Source: Streptomyces hyderabadensis (GTDB taxonomy: Bacteria; Actinomycetota; Actinomycetes; Streptomycetales; Streptomycetaceae). From it: a DNA stretch of 64,000 nucleotides. The stretch is taken from positions 29,035 to 93,034 of the forward strand of contig NZ_JAIOJZ010000030.1 of the NCBI RefSeq assembly GCF_020404845.1, read 5' to 3'. This document shows positions 33,063 to 42,800 of the stretch, one piece after another. The first letter of the stretch is position 1. Every line of letters starts with the position of its first letter. The translations under genes and the position numbers were made by a program. Below the pieces are notes generated by a model. That model did not search any database. It was not told where the DNA came from and saw only the letters and a list, made by a program, of their open reading frames with translations.

Positions 33063-34062
33063 TCAGCGCCGGGCGTGCAGGTGCGCCTGGCGGGCGACGA
33101 CCAGGTCACGCCAGCGGCTGCGGGTGTCCTGTTCACTGTCGAGCCACCGGACTCCGGACGTTTCATCGACAGGCAGGTCGGCCATGAACTGGGCGATGTC
33201 GACGAAGTAAGCGTGATCGTTGTCGGACGTCTGTTCTCGTAGCCGGGCGATGGTGGCATGCAGTGCGGTGTGGTCGTCAAGGACGGCCTGGTGAAAGGCG
33301 CAGGCCAGCTCGATCGCGGATGTCAGCGAGGTGAGGCCCGCGATGTCGAGTTCGGTGCGCAGCGTGGCGATTTGGTCGTCAACGCTGTCGCTGCCGGCGT
33401 CGCGGATGAGTTCGGCCCGGCGGACGTTGATGGTGGTGGCATGCAGGTTGAGGCCGGTCAGGAGCTGGTGGGCGAGGTCGATTTCCGCGGTGGCCTGGTC
33501 GGGGGCGTAGAGCGCGATGGCGAATGCGCGCAGGGCTTGGTTGTGGGCGGCCTCGCCGGCCTTGCCGTGCTGTTCGGCTTCGGTGCGTCCGGCGAGGTAG
33601 GCCGCGGCGGCACGCTCGGGTTGGCCTTGGAGCCAGTACAGGTCGCCCAGCACGCGTTGGTGGCGGCCTTCCCAGCCGAGGTTCTGGGCGGCTGTGAGGG
33701 CGGCGGGGAAATCGCCAGCCAGGCGTGCGACGTGGGCAGGCCGCGGCGGGCGGCCGGGGAGAGGCGGCGGCCCTGGTCGGCAACCTGCTGGTAGTCGTGG
33801 CGTGCTTGGGCGGCTCGGCCGGTGTCGCGCAGGGCCTTGGCCCGGTAGTAGAGAGCCATCTCCTGTAGGTCGGCGGGCAGCTGGTTGGCGTCGAGGACGG
33901 CGGTGAGCCGGCTGACGGTGCGAGCGCGGTGTTCGTGCTGGCGGCGGGTGAGGGCGCTGAGGAGTTCCACGAGGGCGTCGGCGGGCGTGCCGGGCGCTGG
34001 GGCGCCCGGGGCGGGTGGGGTAATCGGCTCCCAGACTGAATCGCCGACGTAGGTGCGAGGTC
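33063..34062 (-). pseudogene. C-terminal TPR part of a STAND-type ATPase, frameshifted
   Basis: After an in-frame stop, the upstream frame reads TYVGDSVWEPITPPAPG, LVELLSALTRRQHEHRARTV and MALYYRAKALRDTGRAAQAR. Near 33735 the homology moves to another frame, with ARLAGDFPAALTAAQNLGWE, VLGDLYWLQGQPERAAAAYL and HNQALRAFAIALY, ending at 33063. These are the helical TPR-like repeats that end large Streptomyces NTP-binding regulatory proteins. The NTPase domain is missing (5' truncation), so it is dead. About 330 codons remain of an expected 700-800. Confidence 0.75.
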
Positions 34063-34136
34063 AGAGGCTCGCTGTACAGAAGGCCCGTTGCAGGCGGGAT
34101 CGGATGCCGCGACGTGCGTAGTTCCCTTCCGCAGGA

Positions 34137-34667
34137 TCACCAGTCGTCTTCTACGTCCAGCGGGGACGGGTCTCTCTCCCAGGCCAGATCGAGGACGTAC
34201 CGTTCGGTGTGCGGGGTGTGCCGCCAGTCGTCCGCCAGGCGGGCTTCCGGCCCGGATGCGGCCAGATCGCGCAGTGTCGTTTCGTGATAGCTGCCCATGG
34301 CCTGGCGGCCGGTCCACCAGGCGGTTCCCCGGTACACCCCTGGGCGGGGCAAGGTCATGTCCCCGGCGGGACCGTAGCTGAGCTGGTTGACGACCAGCGC
34401 TCCGGTTTCGGACTCGAGGGTGATGGCGACGTGGCCTTCGGCGTCGCCCGGAGCAGGGGGCGGTGCGTCCCAGATGCGGATGTCGACCTGGGCGGGGATG
34501 TCGGCCTGAAGGCTGTAGAGGTACAGGTGGTAGCCGTTGCCGGCCACCACCTGTCGGCGTGCGGCGTCCATGGCGGCTGCGTCGTCGAGGTAGGCGTCGG
34601 CGTCATACACCTCGATGAAGCGACGACCTGGAACGGCGTTGACGCTGTACTTGGACAGGAGCCCCAT
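34137..34667 (-). CDS. Unknown protein, candidate immunity to the NucA/NucB tip
   Basis: 176 residues from ATG at 34667 with AAAGG upstream: KYSVNAVPGRRFIEVYDADA, YLYSLQADIPAQVDIRIWDA, PAGDMTLPRPGVYRGTAWW, closing ERYVLDLAWERDPSPLDVEDDW. Strongly acidic, which suits an inhibitor of a basic nuclease. It starts 15 bp after the nuclease gene stop on the same strand, the usual toxin-immunity order. The family is not recognised, and the immunity role is inferred from position. Confidence 0.6.
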   Translation of the reverse strand: MGLLSKYSVNAVPGRRFIEVYDADAYLDDAAAMDAARRQVVAGNGYHLYLYSLQADIPAQVDIRIWDAPPPAPGDAEGHVAITLESETGALVVNQLSYGPAGDMTLPRPGVYRGTAWWTGRQAMGSYHETTLRDLAASGPEARLADDWRHTPHTERYVLDLAWERDPSPLDVEDDW

Positions 34668-34682
34668 GAACGGGCCTTTCAC

Positions 34683-35081
34683 TCAGCGGGTGATCTTCAC
34701 GTAGAACGGGTCGCCGTCCAGCATCCGGTTGAGGGTATACATCGTGTTGAGCCGACGTCCTCCTTCCTCATTGTCGGTTCCCTCGATCAGGCGGACGGAG
34801 TACCGGTCGTCGCCCTTGTTGGACCCTTCCTTGGTTGAGGCGAAGGGGTACTCGTCGCACTGCAGGGACGTCCCGCTGTAGTCGCCCCAGGCGTTGTTGC
34901 AGGTCGCGATGGACTTGCTGCGGTTCTTCTGCTGCTCGTCCGCGTCGATGAGCCGGTGCAGCGGCTCGCTCGCGCCGGGGACGGTCTTGTTCGGCCAGGA
35001 CGGGAACGTCCGCTCCGGCCGATTCTGCGCGTCGTAGATGTGCAGTGCGCTTTCGTCGACATCCGGGTCGCTCTGGCTCAT
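34683..35081 (-). CDS. Orphan NucA/NucB-type DNase toxin tip
   Basis: 132 residues. The part NNAWGDYSGTSLQCDEYPFA then STKEGSNKGDDRYSVRLIEG and RLNTMYTLNRMLDGDPFYV is the NucA/NucB deoxyribonuclease domain seen at the C-termini of polymorphic toxins; DEYPFA is its catalytic-region hallmark. The ORF starts without a delivery module. An in-frame TGA lies ten codons upstream, in sequence that still looks coding (GLKARVELS), so a larger toxin has been broken. The next gene on the same strand is the candidate immunity protein. Confidence 0.72.
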   Translation of the reverse strand: MSQSDPDVDESALHIYDAQNRPERTFPSWPNKTVPGASEPLHRLIDADEQQKNRSKSIATCNNAWGDYSGTSLQCDEYPFASTKEGSNKGDDRYSVRLIEGTDNEEGGRRLNTMYTLNRMLDGDPFYVKITR

Positions 35082-35109
35082 GCTCAGTTCGACGCGGGCC
35101 TTGAGGCCT

Positions 35110-35838
35110 CACCTCCGAGGAAATCCTTGAATCCGCACTCGTCGCCAACATCCACCGCCAGACCTCGAGGAACTGGACGAAGCCCGTGCTCTGCAACGGC
35201 TACTCGCCATTCACGGCATTCAGACCGCTCTGGCAAAACGCCTCCATCGCTCCCAGGGGTGCGTGTCCCAGCGCCTCGCCTTGCTACACCTCACTCCCGA
35301 ATTCCAGGCCAGGATCAGCCACGAGCCGATCGACCTGCTGCGCGCAGTAGGGAACAAGCCTGCTGAGGAACAAGAAGCCGCTCTGCAGACACTGAAGGAA
35401 CAGCGCGCGAAGAAGGAAGCCGACCGCAGGCGCCGTCGCAACGACAGGGCTGTAGAGAGTGGGGGCGCTGAACGACGTGGGGGAGTGGGCAAGGCTGACA
35501 GCCATTACGACGTAATAGAGGATGCCGCGGCCAAGGGCGCGCAGGCGACCCTCCATCCGGAGGCCCACCTTGCGGGGGCACAAGGGGTGCCGGAGTCCCG
35601 GGCCGACAAGCCCGCATCCCCTCAGACGAGCAGTAACGGAACCGACGGCGTCGCACGCAAAGTTCCCTACGACGAGCCGGGGAACCTCGCCATGCTCCTG
35701 GACAGCAAGATCGAGAGCGACGACAACTTCTTCGCACTCGTGCGATTCCTGGGCAGGAAGGCGGCCATCCGTGATCCACAACGCCTGGCCAAGCTGCTGG
35801 GCGAACTCGCCCAGCACGAACCGGCACCAGCCGAGTGA
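35110..35838 (+). pseudogene. ParB-like partition protein remnant
   Basis: Frames read SEEILESALVANIHRQ, then after a one-base deletion near 35164 DLEELDEARALQRLLAIHGI, TALAKRLHRSQG helix-turn-helix, VSQRLALLHLTPEFQARI and EPIDLLRAVGNKPAEEQEAA. The first is the ParB domain end and the rest the central HTH of plasmid ParB proteins. The continuing frame runs to 35838 with a charged linker and a helical C-terminus. A GTG at 35263 could allow a short product without the nuclease-like N-domain. The true 5' part is missing. Confidence 0.72.
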
Positions 35839-36191
35839 CTCCGGACGACGGTTGATCAACGGCCCGGCCTGTAACGTGGCAACGCCGCAACGGGCCAGCG
35901 TCACCACCCCCTCGAGCCCCACGGGCGGTACCCGCTCTCGTTAAGGACGGGCCGGTCTCGATCAATCCATCTGCCCCCTGCGGCTCGGGTTGACTGAGAC
36001 AGACACTGCAGGTCGCGCCGAAGTCCGCTCGCACCCGGCCTGAGGGTCGCGCGAAGACGGTCGGCGCGAAACGACGGCCCCCGTCAGGCCTAGGATTGGC
36101 ACACTTCACATGCGAGGGGGAGCATGTGTCGGATCCTCCACCCCGTCGGCCTGCGGGTGCGTGTGAGCGCATGCGGGCTGATGCTGGAGAC
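35839..36191. other. Gap without a supported gene
   Basis: 353 bp with no open frame showing coding bias and a ribosome-binding site. It presumably carries the promoter for the small gene at 36192. Confidence 0.45.
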
Positions 36192-36416
36192 ATGTCTGGA
36201 CGGCGACCGATCGTGGTGGGCCGGCCGTCGCCGAGCGGCGGGGGGCGGGTCCGCGCGGACGGCGTGACCCTCGGCCTGGCGTACGGGCCGAGGGACATCG
36301 CCGAATTCTTGCGGCGGGCAGGTCTGGAGAACATCGACGTGGAGACGTCGGACTTGATCGTGTGGCGGGGCGGCGGGCCAGATGTGTGGGCGCATGAATC
36401 GCGGCCCGGGCGGTGA
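36192..36416 (+). CDS. Small conserved-looking protein
   Basis: 74 residues from ATG at 36192 with GGAG upstream: SGRRPIVVGRPSPSGGGRVR, LGLAYGPRDIAEFLRRAGLE, ending DLIVWRGGGPDVWAHESRPG. The alternating basic/hydrophobic pattern and WRGGGP motif look conserved, but I cannot assign a family. The longer frame from 36096 is rejected for lack of coding character. Confidence 0.6.
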   Translation: MSGRRPIVVGRPSPSGGGRVRADGVTLGLAYGPRDIAEFLRRAGLENIDVETSDLIVWRGGGPDVWAHESRPGR

Positions 36417-36521
36417 ACGGCTGCGGGTAGGAGCAGGTGGCGGCTGGCTTGCTGGACGGCCCTGTCCTCCGACGAAGGCGCAGGTGAGGGTCTAGTGGGG
36501 GCATGTCATCCTCACATGTGC

Positions 36522-37652
36522 TCAATGGGCGCCTCTCTTCTGCAGGACCCATACGTAGTGCCACTTACCGTTGGCGCGAGCAGGTTTGTGGTCGGCGAAC
36601 GCCTGAATCGTGGGCCACAGGCCGGTGGCACCGGCGGCGATAGTCGCACTCGCTGCGAGGGCGCCTTGGAGGGCGTCGGGGCGGACAGCAGCAAGGATGG
36701 CGCTCGTCGTACCCAGCACAGCACCAGAGCGGTTGAGGACCCGGGACCGGGCCGCGGTTTCCATCTCAGCGGTAGTTGCGTTCAATTCGTCACGGATGGA
36801 GAGCGCGACCCGCTCCAGAGCTACCTGCGAGTCAACCGCTTCGAGCGCGTCGTCGAGTTCGAGAAGCCGGGAGCGCATGAAGTCTCGGAACTGGCGGTAG
36901 GAATCGAACTCCTCGCTGGTGACTTGCGCGAAGTCGGTGAGACTGAGGCCATCGATGAAGGGGAGATCAATCTCCAGGATCGGCCGAACCACCCGGCAGG
37001 CAATTGGCTTTATGCGCGACAGATCTACGGCGCGGCCGTGGTCCACCAGAAAGTCGATGGACCGGTCACTGAATGAAGGGATGGGATCGGCCGGCCGCCC
37101 CCGGAGCCCCGTATGCATCTGTACGCGCCCCTCATAGAAGACCGGCCCATACCAGACTAGTCCGGCGCGCAGCAGAGGCTCGGCGTCCAGCAGCCACTGC
37201 CCCAACTCGGCAAGATCCCTGGTCACCATCCCGTAGCGCCGTGTGCTGCTTCCTACACCGCTGGCGGGAGACAGCGCGTCACCTTGAGGGTCGGGGGCAG
37301 GGCCAGGATCCCACGACTCCCCGAGTTCGTGCACTGGTCCGACGCCATGGTCGGACAACAGCACCGTGTCTGTGACCAAGGGCACCCGCTTGGTCACATG
37401 TGTGAAGCTCCCCAAGTCTGAGGACAGCCCGACATAGTACGGAGTGGTCGAGGCGAACTTCGCGCTCAGAAGATAATCGTAGGTGGGACGAAGCGTACGG
37501 GCGTACTTGAGGGCGACGTCTTCGACGGATGCTCGCTCCTCCTTCAAGAGCGCGTCGTAGAACTCGTTCATCCGGACAGATACGCCCCGGTTTTCCCAGG
37601 CACGTCGTGCCGCTTCTCGGTCCCGCCACGCTCGCCAAGCACGTCGCAACAT
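36522..37652 (-). CDS. Unknown 376-residue protein with C-terminal hydrophobic segments
   Basis: The N-terminus is basic (LRRAWRAWRDREAARRAW). The middle contains LRPTYDYLLSAKFASTTPYY, TKRVPLVTDTVLLSDHG and LVWYGPVFYEGRVQMHTGL. The C-terminal third has helices QFRDFMRSRLLELDDALEAV and two weak hydrophobic stretches (GAVLGTTSAILAAV, ALAASATIAAGATGLWPTI), then KWHYVWVLQ. No domain is recognised. It stands alone with no operon partner. Start uncertain for lack of a clear ribosome-binding site. Confidence 0.65.
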   Translation of the reverse strand: MLRRAWRAWRDREAARRAWENRGVSVRMNEFYDALLKEERASVEDVALKYARTLRPTYDYLLSAKFASTTPYYVGLSSDLGSFTHVTKRVPLVTDTVLLSDHGVGPVHELGESWDPGPAPDPQGDALSPASGVGSSTRRYGMVTRDLAELGQWLLDAEPLLRAGLVWYGPVFYEGRVQMHTGLRGRPADPIPSFSDRSIDFLVDHGRAVDLSRIKPIACRVVRPILEIDLPFIDGLSLTDFAQVTSEEFDSYRQFRDFMRSRLLELDDALEAVDSQVALERVALSIRDELNATTAEMETAARSRVLNRSGAVLGTTSAILAAVRPDALQGALAASATIAAGATGLWPTIQAFADHKPARANGKWHYVWVLQKRGAH

Positions 37653-37899
37653 CCATCAAGGATGCTGGGTGGCTGAGCAGCCAGTCCAGCGGTTCTGAAC
37701 TCCTTCGGCCAGGCGCCGATGCTCCGCTGACCAGACACCCCCCGGCCCCGGGAATTCGCCTCCCGCGCCCGGTTCCAGGCAGACATGCCCGGTGTCATGA
37801 GGAGCCGGACCGCAGTCGCCGGTATGACGAGTGCACCCACACGGGCGGCGCACTCGTCAAACGCCTGACAGTACTCCCTCGGGTGCCGCTACTAACGGG

Positions 37900-38193
37900 G
37901 TGACGGCGGCGCCGGCGAGTGCGGAGGTGAAGTCCACGTGCGGCACCTATACCTGTGTCGCCACCGCATACCAGGGCCGCGACTACGTCCAGGACATCAC
38001 CGTCACCACGAGGGACGGCCTGCCGGGAACACTGCGTGCGTTTGCTGGCGACTACCGGGGGAGCAAGGCGAACGCCTCGCGGTGGCGGTTCGTCGTCAAC
38101 CGGGAAATCAGGGCCTATCCGAGGCTGGCCGTCTGCGGCGGACTCGACCGCGGTGGCAGGGTCATCGAGAACCACTGCGTGATGATCCCCTGA
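37900..38193 (+). pseudogene. Remnant of a small secreted protein
   Basis: The frame reads VTAAPASAEVKSTCGTYTCV, TAYQGRDYVQDITVTTRDGL and AYPRLAVCGGLDRGGRVIEN, ending CVMIP. VTAAPASA resembles a signal-peptide cleavage site, but the hydrophobic core LTVLPRVPLLTG lies just upstream in a different frame, so a frameshift near 37896 has split it. Four cysteines suggest disulfides in the mature protein. Export is probably lost. Confidence 0.5.
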
Positions 38194-38400
38194 AGCCTGG
38201 ACAGGTCCCGCGCCACCACACCACGAGCCCTGAGTGGACCTGCAGATCGACCAGGTCCCGCTGGAGGGAGTCGGCGAGGGAAGCGACCAGCCGCTGCGGA
38301 GGTGGAGAAGTCCTGTCCCGAAGACGTCCGGAGCGGGTGGGGGCACGGGCAATGTCTTGCACCCGTATGCCCCGCGCGACGCGTATGCCTGGTGGTGTTC

Positions 38401-38916
38401 TCAGTCGTCGTTGCACTTCCAGGAGATGGAGACGGTGATCGCTCCCTCATTCGGGGCGTAGGCATCTCTCACCTCCGCAGGCATCGGCGCTGAGCCCATG
38501 GCGATCTTCCATTTGCCGGACTTGAGGTAGGCCAGGCTCATTTTCCCGTAGGTCGCGTCGTCAGAGTGCTCAGCATGGCCATCGAGCGGCCACCCACGGT
38601 TCTGCATGAGGGTGAGGATCGCCTCGAACTCCGTCTTGCCGAGGACGTTCCGGGTGGGTGCGGTGCCGTGCACGATGCAGAAGCCGCGCCGTTGGTCCTG
38701 CATTCGCAGCTTGCTGGGGGCCACAGCGAACTGCACGTCACGCTCGACTTGCCGCAGGGTCTTCGCGGGGGCCTTGCTCTGCCGTGCAGCCGGGGAGGCA
38801 GAGGACGCCTCGCTCTTGTCCGGCTTCACCGAGGCGTCGTCGCCGTCCGGGCTCCCGCTGCAACTGGTGACAGCCAGGATGGTGACCACTGCGCTGGTCA
38901 GGCCGTGTCTTCGCAC
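38401..38916 (-). CDS. Putative lipoprotein
   Basis: 171 residues from GTG at 38916 preceded by GAAGGGAAAACA. The signal sequence RRHGLTSAVVTILAVTSC ends in the lipobox VTSC, so the mature protein is anchored outside the membrane by a lipidated Cys. A Ser/Asp/Lys-rich linker follows, then a folded part with LRQVERDVQFAVAPSKLRM, RGFCIVHGTAPTRNVLGKTEF and ITVSISWKCNDD, with two cysteines. Family unknown. Confidence 0.78.
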   Translation of the reverse strand: MRRHGLTSAVVTILAVTSCSGSPDGDDASVKPDKSEASSASPAARQSKAPAKTLRQVERDVQFAVAPSKLRMQDQRRGFCIVHGTAPTRNVLGKTEFEAILTLMQNRGWPLDGHAEHSDDATYGKMSLAYLKSGKWKIAMGSAPMPAEVRDAYAPNEGAITVSISWKCNDD

Positions 38917-39848
38917 TGTTTTCCCTTCGAGTACCGGACCGATCATGGTTCGCGGTGGGCGCAGTGTGTCACGAGGGTTGACGACCTGTACATCAACAAC
39001 CAGGTGACAAGGAAGTCTTGGGCCTGTCCGAGGACATTCTCGCTCGTTGGTCAAGCTGCAGTCCTTCAGCGAGTCGGACCGCGCTCGAAGACTGGAGCGC
39101 CGGCCGCGGACATCTGGCGCGAGGGGACCTGTCGTCTAGGTGTCAGATGAGCATGGATGGCTCCTCGATGATCTGGAGCAGCATCTCGACGCCCTGTGCA
39201 CAGACTCCCAGCTGAGTGTGGCCGTGTGATCCTGCGCGTCGGCGAATCCTGGGTCCGCGGAGTAGCCGAGCAGGCCGACGCCCATGATCGGTCCGCTGAC
39301 GGGTGCGGCATGCTCATCGCCGTCATCAGCCGCTACGGCGGCGAACTGCTCGTCATCATCCACCGTCTACGACGGGCGCCTATGCCAGCGCCGCCGCACT
39401 GAGTGGTTGCAGCTGGCTGGAGCACTCCACTCTCACAGCCGCCGTCGGGTGCCTCAAGGCTGGCAACATCCCGGTCAACTGCGCTCGTGAGCAGCTCATC
39501 GCACTGGCCCGCGAACGGCACAACCATGGTTGTAGCGCCGCGCGCATCGTCCCTCCTGTGCACTTGGGAGGCCCGGACTCGTGGGGGTTCGGACTGCCCG
39601 CGGGCGGTGCCGATGCATGGGAGGGACGGCACGTAGGACCGAAGTTCCGGCGGGTCAGACTGCCGCCCTAACGGGTCATGATGGTTACGTAAACGTGATT
39701 ACATGTCGTACAACCATGCTCAAACGTGGGGTTCCTCACGTGGCCTTCCGGAACTTGGCGTGTTGATGTCCGTTTCCTTCCCGTTGACCTGGCGTTCTGT
39801 TGAGGCGTTAGTTACCCCTGGCTACTTTGTGAATCTTGTGGGCGGGGT
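38917..39848. other. Gap without a confident gene
   Basis: 932 bp. A short plus-strand frame around 39143-39229 (DEHGWLLDDLEQHLDALC) and another at about 39229-39403 (LRVGESWVRGVAEQAD) have coding-like third positions but no start, ribosome-binding site or known family; they are probably remnants. The AT-richer stretch near 39670-39840 probably holds the promoter of the LamG gene. Confidence 0.45.
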
Positions 39849-42800
39849 GTGGCGGGGATGTGGATCCGATTGCGTGCTGGGCGGCGAGCGCTGCCCGGGC
39901 GGAGGGGCCGTGCGGGGGGACCGGACGGAAGACGCGGCCGCGCAGCGGGCGCGGGGCTGACGGCGGCCGTGTGCATGGCGGTCGTCGCCGCCGTCGTTCC
40001 GGGACCGGCGGCTTACGCCGTGGCTGAGGACGAGCCGCCGGCTGCGCCGTTGTCGGAGGGGCAGAAGGCCCTCGAGCAGGCGCAGGAGTCCGGTCGGCGG
40101 GTGGAGGTGACCGGGGAGCGCACGGCGCGGACGACGGTCTTCGCCAATCCGGACGGTCACACGTTCACGCTGGAGGAGTCTTCCACACCGGTCCGCGCCC
40201 TGGCGGCGGACGGTGGGTGGCAGGCGCCGGATCCGACGCTGGTGAGACGTGCGGACGGCACGGTGGGCCCGAAGGGGGCTGCCGTGCAGATGGCGTTCTC
40301 CGGGGGCGGCGACGCCGGCCCGCTGGCGCGGATCGAGGACCAGGGGCGCTCCTTGGCGCTGGACTGGCCGGGCCAGTTGCCCGTCCCGCGCCTGGAGGGG
40401 TCCAGTGCCGTGTACCCGGAGGTGCTGAAGGACGTCGACCTGCGGGTGACCTCCACGCCGGAGAGCTTCAAGTACGTCCTGGTGGTGAAGACCCCCGAAG
40501 CTGCGGCCAGTGATGATCTGGAGAAGCTCACTTTCGGCCTGGACACGCAGAACCTGACCGTCCGTGAGGGGGCGGCGGGGAACCTGGCCGCGGTCGACGG
40601 CAACGGCACCACGGTCTTCAAGGCGCCGCCGGCCCGGATGTGGGACTCGGCCGGCCAGGACGCCGACGGCGGGACCGCACCGCAGCTGGTGACCGTTCAG
40701 GCCGCCGACATCCCGGGCGGGGCCCAGGAGGGGCAGCCGTCGGACCCGGCGGAGAGCGCACCGTCCGGCTCGGGCCAGGAACCGGGCCAGGGAGACACCG
40801 TGGCTCGCATCGACGTCGAGGTCACCCAGGACGCACTGTCGGTCATCCCCGACACGAACATGCTGACCTCCACCGAGCCCTCGGCCTTCCCGGTCTTCAT
40901 CGACCCTCCGGTGACGTGGGGGGAGTCGGAACGCACGCTGCTGCGCAGTGACGGCTACGAGTCCTACGGCTGGGGCAACGGGGACGACGGCCTGGGCAAG
41001 GGTGCGGGCAAGTGCGGCTCTTGGTCCGGCTACTACTGCGGCCCTGGCTACGTGCAGAAGCTGTACTTCGAGTTCTCCCCGGACAGCCTGAAGGGCAAGA
41101 AGATCCTGGACGCCACCTTCCGGGTCACTGAGCCGTGGGCGTTCCAGTGCGATCCGCGCTGGGTGGATCTGGTTCGCACCAACAACATCTCTTCCTCCAC
41201 CACCTGGTCGTCACGGCCGAAGGAACTCGACTGGATGGGCGACCGGTGGGTGTCCGCGGGCCGGGGCTCGCTGTGCGACCCGGACTCGCCGGATGCACCT
41301 ATCGAGTTCAACGACAACCCTGAGGAGTCGAACGAGAACCTCACTCCGACCGTGCAGAGCTTCGCTGCGGGCAAGTTCTCCCGCCTCACCCTGGAGATCC
41401 GGGCGCACGACGAGTCGGACACCTCGGCGTGGAAGCGGTTCAAGAACGACGCCGTGCTCGCGGTCGACTTCGTCGGCCTGCCGGAGAAGCCCAGCGCTGT
41501 TGGACTGCAGGGAGGCGGGAGCAGTACCAAACCCGTCTGCAATACGTCGGAGAGCGACCCGGCGATCGTTTCCTACCCCGCGCCGAACCTCAAGGCCACT
41601 GCGCAGACCAAGGCCGGAGGGGAGAAGGAAGCGCAGCTTCGCGTGTACTTCGACGTCGACGTGAAGAACGCCGACGCGAGCTGGTCGGACGCCACCCCGC
41701 CCTCGACCGGCTCACTCAGTCCCTCCACGGGGTACGTGGCAGACAATCAGGGTGTTTCACTCAAATGGTCAAGTCTGGCCGAGGGCAAGCTGTACCGCTA
41801 CCACGCCTGGACCTGGTCCTACTACAACAACGGATCCCATCTGAGCAGCGACGCCTCCAACGGCTTCTGCTTCTTCAAGGTAGACCCGACACGCCCCAAG
41901 GCACCGAAGATCACGGTCGGAGCACCGTACAGCGAGTGTGTGACCAACGACTGCAAGGCCGGTGGCGGGCCTGGGACAGCCGGCAAGTTCACCTTCGCGC
42001 CTGCCGAAGGCGACACAAACTCCGCCTACCTGTACCGGCTGTCCTCCGACGATGGCTGGTCCACGGTGCAGGGCTCCACGAAGTCCGTGACGATCGCGCC
42101 GCCGAAAGCGGGCCTGTACAGCCTGTACGTGATGCCCAAGGACGTGATCGGCAGGATCGGGGCGGCCTCCGTGGTCGATTTCCTCGTCGATGTCGGTGAG
42201 GAAGCAGTCGGGGAGTGGCACTTCTCGGAGGATGATGGAGCAGCCCTCGACTCTGCCAAGACCATGGACGACGCCGACGATGCGAGCCTGGCCGGGGGAG
42301 CGGAACGCGACGACCACGGCCGGCTCGGCGAGATCACCCACGACGCGCACGACGCCCCTCAGGCGCCGGAGACCGACAAGGCCCTGTCCCTGAACGGGAC
42401 CACGAGCTACGCGGCCACGGCTGGCCAGGTCCTGGAGACCCGGGCCTCCTACACGATCTCCTCGTGGGCACGGCTGACCGAGGCGCCGACCCACAACTCC
42501 ACGGTCCTCAGCCAGGACGGCGAACACCGCAGCCCCTTCGCCCTCGGTTACGAACACTCGAAGGGCAGATGGGCGCTGCGGGCGGTCAACAAGGACGCCC
42601 CGGTCACCGACACCTGGTCCTACGCCCAGGTCAACTCGGCCAACGCGCCGACGATCGGAGCGTGGACTCTCCTGACCGGCGTCTACGACGCGGAGAAGCA
42701 GGAGATCCGGCTGTACGTCAATGGCAGGCTGCAGGGCACAGCGCCCTATACGACCGCGTGGGCGGCCACCGGCCCGCTGCAGATGGGCCGCATGCGCTGG

